NCBI RefSeq assembly: GCF_030463565.1
Contig: NC_134643.1
Coordinates: forward strand, 76,319,721-76,383,720
DNA length: 64,000 nt
From: Pelecanus crispus
Taxonomy: Eukaryota > Chordata > Aves > Pelecaniformes > Pelecanidae
Direction of reading: 5' to 3'
Below are positions 10,508 to 24,307 of this stretch, piece after piece. The stretch's first letter is position 1, and every line of letters starts with the position of its first letter. A program made the position numbers and the translations under genes. Under the pieces are notes generated by a model. It was not told the origin of the DNA. It did not search any database and worked only from the letters and a program-made list of their open reading frames with translations.

Positions 10508-13500
10508 TCTGTACAGCCAGAAACCTCGTGTAAAGGTCTGACCCATGTAAACTCTTGCTTATGCAAGAACTCGGGCTGTCCTGGTGCTTGTGGGATGGTT
10601 TACATGAGGGTTTTGTGTTTGAATATAGATTTGCAGATTTGGTTTTCAAATATAAATACCTGTGTAAATAGCCATGGATTGCTGCTTTTGAGGTGTGTGT
10701 TGCCTTACTGCAGCTGTGAGTAAGAACAGTTTGTGGGAGTAACAAAATGAGCAGGATTAAGCCTTTGACTCTGGTGTGAATCTGTGTGTAAAGCGTGCTC
10801 TCAGCCTTGGCTCTGCATACACAGCTTCCGTGAGTAATCCTGGCATGATGAGTGCACTGTGTCCCGCTGCCAGCAGTGCAGTGGGTGTCTGTGCAAGAGC
10901 TGCCTGAGTTCTTAGATGGAAAGACAGATCCTGAAAAGCCTGGAGATACAATTGAGGTTATTAAAAGAGCTCTTGGTCCAAATCCTTTCCTCAGTTCAGT
11001 AGCTTCCTTTAAAGTCCTCAAATCCTGGACGTTCGGAGTTGAGCACAGCCTACTAGCAAGCTATCCCTATTAGCAAACGTTAAATTTCAAGACACTAGTG
11101 GCTCAGGGTAGTCAAACTCTCTGCTGTGGAAACATCTCCTCTCTGACAAATACTGAATAATAGTCTGTCAGTCAGATGGTAAACTGCTTGATCTTGAGCT
11201 ACAAAGTGGACGGAGTAGGAATGAGACTGTCATTAGAGTCACTAATGGCTAACATCTCTAATTTACCTGCAATATAATGGCTTGTCATCCTCTGGAGGTG
11301 GTTAGTGTTATTGCACCTGAATTGTTTTTACAGATTGCTTAGGTTTTTTTTAAGGGCCTAGTGCTTCTTAAATTATTTAGGCAAAAATGTTAATTGCTGT
11401 TTGTTATTAGTGAAGTACATGACATACAATAATACCTTTAGGATGATTTTATTTAAAATGATTGCAGTTGATTAAAGGCAGAGCCAGATCTTTTCATCTG
11501 CCTTACAAGCTCCATACAACCACAAATCCCAAGCACCGTATGTTTATCCGACACTTCTGCTTCATTTGTTCCCTGGGGTGGACCTCGTCTGGGGAGTGAG
11601 TATGCTTGTGGGGTTCAGTTGCGATTAGTGACTTAGATTAGAGGCTCTTCAGGAAGAGATGGGACAATCTCATCTGCAAGGCAACAGAAAGGCCACGCTT
11701 GAGATTCAGATTGTGTTCTTGATTCTGCTGCGGCAGTTTTGTGTGATGCTGAAAGGTCACCTAGGGTTTATTCTGGGGGTGGCTTGATTGGGCTGGTGGC
11801 AGAGGTTTCCTGTGAACTCACTGTTTGTGACCTGCCTCCAGTCCAAAGCATCTGCTGCAACTTAGCTCTGCTCTCCAGTACTGTCCCCTCTGTCCCTAGA
11901 GCCAAACCAGCCATGCTTATCTTGGCAGGTGGCTTCTCCACTCTTTTTTCATCAGGTTTGGCCTCTTGTCCATTTTCCAGGGGCCAGAGAGGAGAAGCTA
12001 CTGGCCTGAAATCATGCAACAGGGTCAGTGGCTGAACTGAACAGAATATCCAGATGTGGTAGACTCTGGTGCTTGCAGTGTGGATGTGGACAGACTGTAT
12101 GAAGCCTCTTCTACTATTGGCTTTCGCATGCCTTGCAAAAATAATGCTCTGTCACCGCTATGCGCCGTGCCGGCGGGGGTCTTCCCACTATAACCTTCTC
12201 TGCCAGCTGCTCTCTGCCAGCTGTTAATGTCTGTACCTAGAGTGCAATCACAACAGGCGCCAAAGAACATCCCCTTGTGCAAATCATTTTTCATTCTAGG
12301 TTGTATTAACACAGAACTAGAATTCCAGGTCACTTCCCCGTCTGGGTAAGACAAATGCTATTGCCAAGTCAACGAGAGTGTCTTTAGTTCATATGGCTTT
12401 TTTCCCTTCTCTTTTGATGTGAGCATTGCAAATTACATGAGTGTTGCAATCCTTCCCGGGATATTTCAAGGCAAATCTGAGATGAAACTTCATATTGCTC
12501 AGGTTGACTAGATAAGAGTTTTGCCCTGTTTCAACAGCTTTATCAGATACTGAATTATTCCTGCTTCTTTCACTGAGACATATGGAGAGTGGAGTTAGGT
12601 TTAGAGCTGGGAGATGCTGGATTAGATTAGTTCTACCTCTGTGGCTCATGAAGCCCTGCCCTGAAACCATCGGATATGCTCAAGTGTTGTGCATTGGCTG
12701 TGGCCAAATCCAGCTGATTTTGCTCTCCTGAGTATGTGTCACTACTGCCTGGCTGTGTTTCTAACTCGGTTGTTAACATTTTGAATTACTTTTTTTCGTT
12801 GTATTTGCTGCATTGGTGATAATTGGGTATTTGTAATTTGTAGTTTCTTGGTGTCTCCAGCTGAGACGGGAGGTTATTTTGGTGAAGAGCTACAATTTGA
12901 AGAGCAGGTTAAAGATGAGAGGAAATAAATGTTCTTATTCCATTTTATTATTTGGAGGCTGTGATGAAGAAAGCAAGCTGTAGAGAGATCTGGCTCCATA
13001 TCTTGGAGGTCTTTAGGTGTCGTTGGGTGCCTTAATTACGTGAAAACAATGAGCATTAGTTATCTGAGTTAGCTCATGGTGTCTTTGCAGATGAGGGCTG
13101 TGGTGGCAAGATGGGAATTGACGGAAATTCCTGAGTTCCAGCTCATGGTATCCTCCTCCCTTGCCCCTAAGTAGCATTTTCTTACAGACTTTGATTCCGC
13201 CTTTCTCACGGAACAGACAGTCGAGATCCCTGTTTCTAGTGTCTGCTTTTGCAAAGTTTTGTATTGCTGCTTTACTTTGAATTTGTAAAAACTCCAGTGC
13301 TGCCAGCACTTAAAAGAGGGTGTAGCCAACTCCCTGGGGCTCTTCTCCCCTTAGCTGGGAGCATTGGAAGGCCCAGAGCCAGGCACTGGGGAACAGGAGG
13401 AACGGAGACCTTACTGGAATTTAGGTCACCCTACCAGGGCCCCGGAAGTCTGGTATGTACATACACAGACACTGCTGGATGTATGTATTTTCACATCTGT

Positions 13501-15996
13501 GCTTTCCTTTTTCTGCCTTATAGTGGATGGAATGTGCACTGAATCATCCATACAATATAGTAATTGGTGATTTATTCCTCTACTTGTAATTCTCATCTTC
13601 AGAGCAGCCAAGAGTGTTACTCCCATTTGATGTGTGTTCAATGACATATATAAAAAGACCTATTTTTGAGGCTAGTTCCTACTAGGTAAATGCATGGAAA
13701 ATTAATTGTCTTTCCCCCTTTAGAATTTATCCTCCCACAGTGAGGATGAACCTCACTGAACTGAGGAGGCTGTTTGGACTGCAGTATTCTGTTCCAGTTT
13801 TCTAAGCACCAAAAAATACTTAATTTTAAATCTTTGTGTATATATTAATCTTTTTCTATATGCTGCATGTGGTTCCCAAAAAGCAAGAAACAGCTCCTAA
13901 TGTTAAATCACTGTAACATAGCTGCATGCAGTTAAATTCATACTGAAGCACATTAATCCGTATTATGTAGTATTTGCAAACCTCAGTGGAGGTTCGGGTT
14001 TTGTCGTGTCACAATTTTTACATATAGAAGACCAGAGACAATTCTTCTCCCAGGTCTTGGAATCTAAACTGGTTAGATAAACAGAGGGTGGGGTGGGACA
14101 TGGCACTGATAAGTCGCTTAACCCTAGCCAAGTCTTTGTCTGTAAAGTAATTATTATGGAAGCTCTGAGCTTCATGAAGAAGCTGTGCCTGTTACCTTGA
14201 CCTTAGCAGTATTTGAAATTTTTAACAAGGTGAATTACACTGTGGAGAACAAAATCCTGGCTGTAACCAGGATTCTGGAGGTCACTTTTCCACTGCTCTG
14301 TTCAGGAAAAAGGTGAAGGCTGTGAAATTAGATTGTTATAAAACATCTTCTGGCCAGCAGAATGGTGGGGGTTTTTGTTGTTGTATTAAATCAAAAGATT
14401 GAATTATTTTGACTTTCCTATTCCGTCTGCCTGGAAAATGCCCTCCTGAGTTTCTTGGTTTAGAGATTCTCTTTTCAAGTGGAGATGTGGCTACAATGAA
14501 GCTTTTAAAGCTGCTGGAAACAGCTGAATAGAAATGGTTAACTTTTTTGTCTTCCATGTTTGATGTGAGCATAATTTCATTTCCTGAACAACCATTTTGT
14601 TTATCTCCCTCCCCGCTGCCCCAGTCTCTTCTTCAGTCTATTCCCATTCTTAAGCTGCTTGACGTCCTCCTCAGCTTTCAGGGGACCCCCAGACTCTTTG
14701 GGTGGCTCCTTTTATGATTATCCAATCAGCATCCATAGCAGTGATGTAAAGAACTTGTGTGAAATTATTTACTCCTTTATCTCCCTCCCCTACTGAGTTG
14801 CCAGTCGCCTTCTTCAGAGTCCTGCAGCTCCCACCGATGCTCGGGGCATCTGTCATTTCCCATCCTTGACATGCCAATTGTTGGCTATCAGGCTTTCCAG
14901 GTAAACTGCAGACTTTGCCTTAATGTAGTAGCAAGATAAAGTCTCTATTTATCAGGTCTCCTCTGCTCTGAGGATGCACAGCCAGCTTTAATTTAAAAGC
15001 TGCTATATAGCTTGCCTATATTTTAAGGAGTGCTAGGAAAACAGATCAGCTATTTTTCTTGCTTTCCTGTAGGAAAACTTGCTCTGCCTATTTCTGGAAT
15101 GCCTGGAGTGGTCATCGCTATAATGGAGGAGTAACGGCTTTGTATTTCCTGTCAAAGATGAAAGACAAAACTTTTTTTTTTTTTTTTATTTCCTTTTCCC
15201 CCCAGTGAAGAGATTTTCCTGTGTACTCTGTCTTGGCCAAATGTCAGCTCTGGTAATGCTATTTCGTCTGCTACAATGTTTGGAATGTCTTTTGTATACA
15301 GTATTCCACTCGCGCTGTTGGTCCTGCAGTATGGTACGTCCCAGTGCAGGGTGATGAAGTATCTACCATGACAGGTAGTACTCAGAGGTGCCCTAAGAGT
15401 TGAGAAACAGCCCAGAAAGCACTCGGGTATGCAATGAGGGGGTGATGCTGAATCCAAGAGTCACCAATGCCTCCCTCTCTCAGTGAAAGTCAATAAGACA
15501 GTCTTAATGGCAAATGGGATGAAGACTCTCAAGGTACTCATCTATATTTGAATCTTTTTACTTTTGATTGCCAGGGGAGGCTTGATTCTGTTTCCCCAGG
15601 TACTTTTATATAGCAAAGGAAACAGAGTTATAAAGGAAGTTAAGGAAATGATGTCTCCATGACATGGTTATCTCTTGTAACTGAACTTCAGGTCCAGGTC
15701 AGCACTGAAGTCAGTAGGGAGTCCTGTGAATAATTACCAGTCTGTACAGAAATTATCATTTATACGGTGCCATAAGCTTGCAGAGAGACATTCTGTGCTC
15801 TGAAGGATTTTCAGTCCAAGAATGTGTGTAGTGAGATTTATCCCAGCTACACAGATTAGGAATTTGATTAATGGAGTGGGTTTTCCTTCTGTTAGTACAA
15901 TTTTTAATGTGAAGAAATACCTGGGCTATTTGCTCGTGACAGGCCGCCTGAATGTTCGCAGGAAGAACAATCCAAATACTTGTGCTGAGGGTTTGG

Positions 15997-16038
15997 CAGG
16001 TACCAGTCCTTCTCGCTACTGGTACCTGGAGGTACCAG
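15997..16038. repeat. Perfect 11-bp inverted repeat (hairpin) plus third GGTACCAG copy
   Basis: CAGGTACCAGT at 15997-16007 is the exact reverse complement of ACTGGTACCTG at 16018-16028, separated by a 10-base loop. A further GGTACCAG lies at 16031-16038, just after the second arm. Each arm contains the self-complementary hexamer GGTACC (a KpnI site), so three such sites occur in 40 bases. There is no coding or RNA-gene context; it sits in intron 1. Confidence 0.85.
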
Positions 16039-19000
16039 CTTACTCCTTGTAAAGTGCTGAATGCTTTTGTGTAAACTCTTGTCTTCTTTCCGTGGCTTCT
16101 ACTGAAGCATTAATCTATTTAAAAGGGAATAGAATAGGTCTTTATTCCATATATAGCATTCACTTGAGAGATGAATCCCTGTTCTTGGATAGTAACTTAC
16201 AGTTTTACTTCCTTTTCTCTAATGAGTTACAATGTTAGCAATGCTTGCATGGTCGTCTTTTTTCTCAATGTCGATAAACATTTAATTACCGGTGGGTAAA
16301 TATTTTCATTACATTTCACACTCTTACAATTGTCACAAGTCCTCACCAGTATTTAAATGATGGTATGTTACCATTTGTAATAGGTTGTATGCTCTGTCTG
16401 GCTCAGTATTTAAAAGCATGCATGTGGAATCAGACATGTGCCTTTGTGGGGAAAAACATGGGAAAGGATTAACCAGAGCCTGAGGTTAATAAAAAAGCCA
16501 AAGAACGAATCTTCAGCTACCGATGAAATTCAGATTCTCTACTTTTGACCACACTTTTCACTCTTTGGGCTAAATGACTTCTTGCTTTAACCGCTGTCCT
16601 TCTCCTATAGTGATTCTTCTTTGTTCCCTGTTCTTTCCATTTACCTTATCTTCTATCAAAGACCCATCTGGAAAGAAAAAACATAGTCATTGTAGAGCTT
16701 GTGTGCTGTTTGCTGCCATCACCCTGCTCAGCTGCCTGCCATGTGCATTTTCCTTCCCACCCAGATCTGTCTTGAGTGTTCGGTCTCTGTCATCTCTCAC
16801 TTACTGAGCAATGCTGCCAGTCAGCAGTGCACCCCTCAGCTTCATGCCATCACATTGCATTCGCTGGCAGCCCCCAAGCAGCGGTGTTCCCTAATGCCTC
16901 GTGTGGTGCCTCACGTGGCGTTGTGCTTTGGGCCCTACAGCATTGCCCTGTGTCTCAGACCCAGTCGCCCCACAGCAGAGGGGTCTTTTGGTTCCCTACA
17001 CACTGGCCCCATGGCAGCACCTCCACGTCATCCTCAGGTGCTCCTGAAGACTTCTGCTGCAGTCATAGGAGTCAGAGGCATTTGGCAAGTAGAACTTGGA
17101 GCACAGTGAGAGATGCTGGTGTGGAATGGGAGGAAATTGGGACCTGAAGAAAGGCAAGGAGGCAAAAAAAAGGAAGGGGGTATAAGGCTAGCTGGGGAGT
17201 TGAGCAGAAGTATTTGTTACTCTTTCTTCTTGAAGCATCTTTTCAGTTGGTCTTTGTGTTCTGTTATGGTGAACATGACCCATGGGAGTCATCGACTTAG
17301 TGTGTTCAGTCTCCGGGTCATGTGAAAGCTTGGTGGGAGCAAGAAAGCTGGGAGCCCCAAGAAAGGTGGGAGCTGCAAGATCTGTGGGCTCTGGCACTAG
17401 ATTGCAGCAGTGAGTGCTGCAGCAGACATCCCGAAGTAGTTGGAAGTGTAATGTTTAGGTTGCAATCTTTAGATTACCCTTGCTTGTTTATGGGTGATTT
17501 TACTGTCCATCCACTCAGGCAACATTAGGTTCTTATTTGTCTGAGCAAGGTTCAGACTCTTTGCAGTCTCCTGCATTGTGCCATTTACTACTTAATGGCA
17601 GTGTAAAAGGCATGAGAATAAATCCATATAGAGTATGGCCATAATACGGGATAGAAAGGAAATGCAATATTCATAGGCAATAGCAGAGGAGTGCTGTTGG
17701 ATCAGACGAGAATGGGAGTGATGGGGAGAAGTCTCTTACTACAGCTTGCTTGACAATAATTTGTAGCAGTGCTTGCACAACTGCCTGCAGGGCTCCTTTC
17801 CTTTCCTGGCCTCCCTCGGGTTGCCACTCTAGGAGGGCAAACAGTGACAGAGCAACTTGTGCAGTTGTTAACCCTGAAAACAGGCAAACAGGGAGCAGAC
17901 ACAAAGGGCTGTGAAGCAGGGAAAGTGTTGGCTTGTTTCTTCCCACAGCCTTTAACCACAGGAATGGGTAAGAGCAGTGCAGTGAGATTGGTGAGGCGGT
18001 GCAGTTCTGAAGCATGGAAGATGCTTCTGCGTTATATTATGTAGGATTCTTTGTAATGCATGCTACTGCCTGACATGGGTTAAGACTTTCCAAATTTTTT
18101 TCCAAATGTTTGCTGCAAGTGGGGAGTCTAGGTTAGTAGGCGTATGTGTGTTAATGGGTATGATGAGGATAGCCATTTCTGGTGTATGTGAACTATCAAG
18201 ATGCCTGGCGTTCATACTAGTGCTTGAATAAGCCTGGATGGGCAAATGTAGAGCTAAAGAGCTTGCATCAGTGAAAAGCTATATGTTTCTGTGTGATCCA
18301 GATGTTTCTGCAGGCAACAACATTTCCAAAAAACTCAGAACAAAGAAAGTTTTAAAAGACAGGTGAACAAACAGGGAGAATCTTCAATGAAAGTAACTCA
18401 TGTCTTGGGCAGGAAGAAGAGGGGAAAAGTGCTTTTCTAGCAAGGAGGGAAAAAACCCTCTGTGGAAGGATCAGTGAGGGGCACAGAAAGATCATGGGCC
18501 ATGCTGGAGCAGTTGATTGCAACCCGGGTTGAGTGAAAAACACCTTTGAAAGAAATATGTGCTGGATTTAATTTTTATTTGCTTTTTACTAGACCTCTGT
18601 AATTTTATGATATTAATTAAGAAATACTGATGGTATGAGAAACTTAAGTCTGTCTACATATGTCTGTCCTGCACTTCTGAAGAGTTATCTGTAATCCAGA
18701 TAGCTCACCTGTAAGTTCACAGGAAGTTTATACTTCAGCCACAAATACTCCGTGGTTACATGGAGAGAAGTTTAAAATTCATCACTGTGACGGTCTTAAT
18801 TCAGGAGTATTAGGAGACTTCTGCCACGGGCCATGACCCCAACTGTTTCAGGCTCTGGAGCTCTGAGGCTCGGCAGTCCAGGGGATGTCCACCTGCGAAA
18901 TTCCACCTGGCTTGGTGATGGTGACTCCTTTCCCAGAGCAAAGCACGAACAGATGCTGAGCTATGTATGCTTGTGGTTAGGGGCAGTTGATAGAACTTGG

Positions 19001-22000
19001 GGAATGCTACAAAGTCTGCTGTTGCCCACTCTTGTAATAGTTGTGGCAGCTCCTGCAATCAAGTGAATGTGTGATAGCCTTGATTTCATGGAATAAAAAA
19101 GAAGGAATTTTTTAGTACCCATAGCTAAAGTGAAGGGCTTGAAAACAGGAACGGTGGCTTGTGCCCCAAAAGGCAAATAAAAATCCATTGTGGGTTGTTG
19201 TTTTTCAGATGCCTAATTTCTGTGCCTTAATCATAATTTTGGGGGCCTGACTCATGACTTAAATGCTAGGGATTGCTATAGTGAGAATTACATATCAGCC
19301 TATAATTAGATGCATTTTTTTTTAACTAAGGAAACTGCAACAGTGAAGGGAATAGGAGAAACAAAACCAATCTGGGCATTCCTTTATAGGTCATATTATT
19401 AATTGAACATTTTGTCTCGGCACCCAGTAAGCATCTAGCACAAACACACTTGCTGAGCCTTATGGACAAATGCTGAACATCTCCAGGGTTTAGTATGCTC
19501 AGTTGGATGAAGCAGTAAAAATTCACATGAGATATTTATTCTTTCTATCCCACTCCAGTCATTGCCTTTAAATGTTTAAGCATATCCAGAAGGGAGTGGC
19601 AGAGTGTGGAACTTGAGCTAGCTGATCCAAAAATGGTAACAACAACAAAAAAGTAAACCTATCATTAGAGAAATCATGTGTTTTGGTAGTTCTGTTTAGA
19701 CAACAGAACAAGTGAAAACATTTATCTAGTGTGGTTCAGTAAATGCTAAAGGGTCCAGCATGTGATAACATGTTTATTTTTGCCTTGGGTCTTTGATGAG
19801 TGAACATAGTGCTTTCTCTCATTTTGTTTTAAAAAATCTGTTTTGTGTTTCACTTGTCAAATAGGCCATTGCTCGTGAAAGTCTTGTACTAAGAGGGTTG
19901 AGTTTGTTGTTCTTTCCCACCTAATTTGTGGAAAAATGTATTGGCTGGCCTGAGTAGTTATACTGTCAGTTGGTTTTAGAAGTTTAGTACAAATTCTGCT
20001 TTCTTTTCTGCTGCGGAACAGCAGATCTACATCATGGAGAAAAGCAAAGTTACCTCTGCTGGCACTGGGGCAAATGGGCTGGTGGGGTTTCCAGTGGGGT
20101 GCGGGCCCTCTTCTCTGTAGTGTAACCAGGAGCATGTGTGTAGCGTGCTTTCACTTGAAATCATGGGTCAGCCTAGATGAGTATGAGCTTGCTCAGGACT
20201 GTAGAGCTTAATAAGTTCTTTCTCAAATTTGACTTAATAATTTGATTTCAGGAGGTGTCTTCTGTGGCTGTGCAGTCTGTCCTGTGAGACTCTTACTCAT
20301 TTCCATTTAAGATTGATAACTTATTTTGCCTTAGAGAAATTAAAAAGAAATGCTAAAAGTCCTGAGAAGTTGTTTCTGCTCATGAAATGCCCCCACTCTA
20401 CAGGTATTTCTTAAAAAGTTTGGTAACTGCTAAAAACAGATTAGCTTTCAACAAGTTTAATGAATAAATAGCTAGGCTTTGTCATTTCATTATCACCTTT
20501 TTGGGTCTGAAGTAAATGGGTTGGATGTATCAGGGAGGAAAATCTCCCGAAACACACTGGCTCTGGACTAGGCATCGAGTGCATGGATGTGATTTAAAAG
20601 TATTTTTAAACCAACTTTCAGGCAATATTCCTATCTTAAGATGCCTAGTTGAAGGACTAAGTAGGTTGAATGATTTATTTAATGAATTTTTACTTTTATC
20701 TTCATACTTAGCAGATTTCTTGCATTAATTGCTTGAAGGTATGTTTAGGATTTTTGCTTGCTCTTTTTAGCAGCATCTTTTAAATACTGATACTGTAAAA
20801 GACCATAAAACTTAAGAAAGTTGATTCACAATGAAAAGTACTTTGGGTACTCTGGGCTTGTCCTTTCCCTGAGGAAGTTGGTACGCCTCCTCTCAAAAGA
20901 GTACTAACTAGCATTTCTTTCTTTGTTTATCAAAGTTTGTATGACATTGAGTGTCTCGATACCAGACTTACACTGGTCCACTCATCCATTTATTTTAAAC
21001 TGAAGCAGTTCATGAAGACTCTACTCAAGGTTCTTCTCTACAGCCAGCATTGCTGTAATGTCCTCTCTGCTTACCAGAGGCCTCCTCTGAACACCAGTGT
21101 CTTGCTGTGTTAGCAGCTCTTTTATGGAGGGATCCGTTGCTGCCTTACGCCATAATATCTGGATCCTCCCAGTATTAGCAAGGGAAAGAAATGTTACAAG
21201 TGTGCCAGTGGAGAGGTACCCTTAGGGTTTCTTACTTCCTCTCCCTTGTTGGGCCTGGGGATCCCTCCCTGCCTGGAGGCCAGGTGGCGGCTGTGGATGC
21301 TGTCCCTTGAGAGCTTACTGACAGGTGACGTTGCAGGTGCGCCGGCTCAAGAACAACTTGTGCCCGGGTGTTTTTGAAGCGGATTACCTTGATGCTTTGG
21401 ATCAGCTCCAAAGCGACCTCAGGTGTCACCAGCATCTCTTCCCACTTTAAAGAATAAGTTGTTCTATAAATAGCAGTGCTAATTAGGCTCTGTTTGTGTC
21501 CCAGTTCCCTCAACTCCTTTTGTCCCCTGTGACATGACTGTGGAGCGAGTGGCAGCGGGTGCTGACGGAGCAGCCGACTGCGCTCGGGCAGGGTGCACAG
21601 CTCTGCTGGCATGGGACTCATAAATTTGGGTCACCCTTCTACCCAAGTTTTCACAGAACTTGTAGGACCTTAGTCATATTTGATACTTACCCTATTCCCT
21701 GTTCAAATGTTGCTGAAGTTAACCAACAAATTCAGAAGTCTGTGAGGTGGACAGGACAAATACGTCAGCTGGTGCCCTCACTTAAGCTTTGTTTGCTGTG
21801 CCTATTTAAAATATATCCTTTTCTCCCAGGTGCCCTCAGAATTGCTTGCTGGCTGCCGGAGCCGTGCGTCTCTGGCTTCTTCAGCCTTTCTGGGCCGGGC
21901 CAGCCCAGCCCCTGCTCGGCGGGGAACAGCCTCCTCTTTGTGGCTAAGGGCAGGCAGCTTCCCACAGCTGCCAGACCTCTGTCCTCCTCCCATGATGCCT

Positions 22001-23789
22001 CCCCTGCTGGGAGCCCAGCTCGGACCAAACCATAAACCACAGCAATCCATCATGACCGGGAGCAGACAAATTCACGTATTCTCAAGGACAAGAGAGTGCT
22101 TTTTCCTGCCTGCAGCAAACTACGTACAATATTCCTTCTCCCCTCCCCGCACTAGTCTTGTCCTGGTTGCTGGCTGTTCTCGGGGACAGGATGTCTTCCT
22201 TCATATATTCTGATTCTTTCTTAAAAACTGAGTTTTCTGTTGGGAAACATGTCAGAACCCTCTTGTCAGATGAGAGGAAGGAATTGTGGAGTGGGGTACT
22301 CCAGAAGGAAAGAAAATATATGTGCTTGGAGGGCAGGGTGGGAGGGCGCGATGGTAAGGTGGTAAGATGGAGGGGCCTTGGGAGGTTGGAAGGGAGGTGG
22401 AAGATTGGTAGGGTTTAACACAATGCAGGCAAGTAATTTGTAATAGCGGCGCTGAAGAAGAAGAAACATTAAAAGCAGAGACTAAAGTAAAGAAACATTT
22501 ATGTGAAGCAGTATAGCAGAGAAAGAAGGACTGTAGTTAGGAAATTTGAAAACAAATATGTGGATAAATCAGAAGGGCAATCAATTAAGAATGAAACTTT
22601 CAGTGAAGTGGACAATTTAAGAACAGCTCATTTAGTTAGGCAAGATAACCCAAGGACTAACAATTAATTAAAACACCATGGGTTAAATTATAATCTCAGT
22701 TAAGGAGATCAAGTATCAGATAGAAGCAGATCACTTGAGTAAATTAAGGGTCCAGTTTCAATGGCCTATGTGAGGTATAAGAGAAGCTATGAAACTGTAA
22801 TAGGAGAGGGCATTTTCATGCCACAACATAGGAGGAATGGGAATCATTTTGCTCTAGAGATGACTGTTAAAAGTGGTGAGATCTGGAAGTAGAGTGATGA
22901 AATATGTGGAGTACAGCCCACTCACTGCAGCTATCTCTGGTACCTGTCCTACTTAAGAGCTGTGGTAGGGAAAATGCCCATATGGTTAGCAATAAGACAG
23001 GAAAACAACATTTGTTGCTCTGTTTTTTTTCATTCTGTGATTGCATGTTGCCAACTAGACGATCCACAGACTTGGCATCTAGTGAACTTTGTTTGCTGAG
23101 GTTTAGACTGTCCTCTGGGACACCAGCAACTGATGTTTAGGGATGATGAATTACAATGGGCAATTCTTTGATTTCTCATATCTGAAACTGGGGTTACTAC
23201 ATTTCTGAGGTGAGACTTTAAAACAAAGGCACTCTTTGTTCTCTCTGGATGCCATCCATAGCGTTTTTCTGCTGAGATGACTTCTCACTTGGTGTTCTAG
23301 TAGGGCCGTACACATAGTTGGGATTAAATTGATGCATAGATAATGTGTATTTAGAAACAGGGACTCAAAACTGCACTGTGCTGAGGATATTCAGCTACTC
23401 CAGAATTCCTTGCCCACCCGCACTTGGCTAGTTTTTGTTCCAAACTGTGGAACAGCTCTGGGAAGATGAGGGTTTTGTGGGGGCAGACATGGAGCTTCTA
23501 AGCTTCCCAGCACCTTCTCCAGGCTGATCTCACTGGGCAGGGGGCAGAGTGGAAAGTGGTGAAACTGTCTCTCAGGTGTTCTCTCACTGCACGCACTTCC
23601 CCTCCCTGCCCGCCCCCCCCCCCCTTTTTGTTTTGCAGTGTTTTCATGATCTAGCTTCTGCCCCAAATATACCTGTTTTCTGGTGGCTGTGAAAATACAC
23701 CCTTTGGGGATCTGCAGGGCAGGTTTGTGAGAAGTGTGCAGCATAAATCAATTGATAATGGACTTTTGTTACAGTGCATGAGAACACAG

Positions 23790-24050
23790 AAATGTCTTCA
23801 GTAGGACAGATTACTACATCAGGTCCATTTAGTTTAGTTTCCTATCTCTGTCAAGGGCTGGCACCAAATGTTGCAAAGTCATGCAATAGATAGGGCTATG
23901 TAGTATAATCTCCCAAATAAATCAATGTCTCAGATTCTTATAGTTATGAGGCTTACCCTTCAGTAACTTAGTTTAATACCTCATTCAAAATTACTGTTGT
24001 TAATTATAACATCCCTTCATATTCTTGGTGCATGTATAAACAATCAATCC
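23790..24050 (-). mobile_element. Degraded ancient CR1-type LINE 3' fragment (probable)
   Basis: The + strand reads with gaps like the reverse complement of the 3' part of an old amniote CR1 family. It includes a block resembling AGGTCCATCTAGCCCAGT, then CCTATCTCTGTCAAGGGCTG and GGCACCAAATG, and ends near a segment with TTCTTGGTGCATG. Many substitutions and small gaps are present, so this is much older than the CR1 copies at 26587 and 36876. No coding capacity remains. The family call rests on recalled consensus only. Confidence 0.42.
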
Positions 24051-24279
24051 CTTCTTAACCTTCATTATGCTTAATTTAGGAAATGCAGGTGTTCTCAGAA
24101 TGGTTAGTTTCTTAAGTATATATGTCTCAATCTTAGATTGCTGCTTAATCACTTTAAAAAATATATTTCCTCTTCGGCTGGTGTACTCTTTTTGTACTAA
24201 TTTGCTTATTTATCTGGTTTATTTTTACACTGTAACACTGTACCAGAAAACAAAATGTTATCATGCTGTTGAAAACTAT

Positions 24280-24307
24280 TGAAGATGAGCTATTTAGCTC
24301 ATCTTCA
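24280..24307. repeat. 28-bp near-perfect palindrome, 13-bp arms with 2-bp centre
   Basis: TGAAGATGAGCTA at 24280-24292 is followed by TT, then TAGCTCATCTTCA at 24295-24307, the exact reverse complement. An AATAAA hexamer follows at 24314-24319. There is no neighbouring terminator, RNA gene or transposon terminus that I recognise. It lies in ST8SIA1 intron 1 just downstream of the old CR1-like relic. Confidence 0.9.

Noticed and set aside
10268..11021. Frames with poly-Glu, poly-Gly or poly-Ser tracts
   Set aside because: The tracts are translations of the (TCC)n microsatellite at 10470-10507; flanking parts show no domain.
16699..17147. Overlapping 136- and 123-codon + strand frames in intron 1
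   Set aside because: Two frames are open together over moderately GC-rich sequence, with no domain, no splice context and no repeat identity. Chance is the simpler reading.
22260..22420. Purine-rich G-tract region as a possible regulatory G-quadruplex cluster
   Set aside because: GG and GGG runs are irregular and interrupted by A/T; no four-run G-tract of adequate length and spacing stands out.
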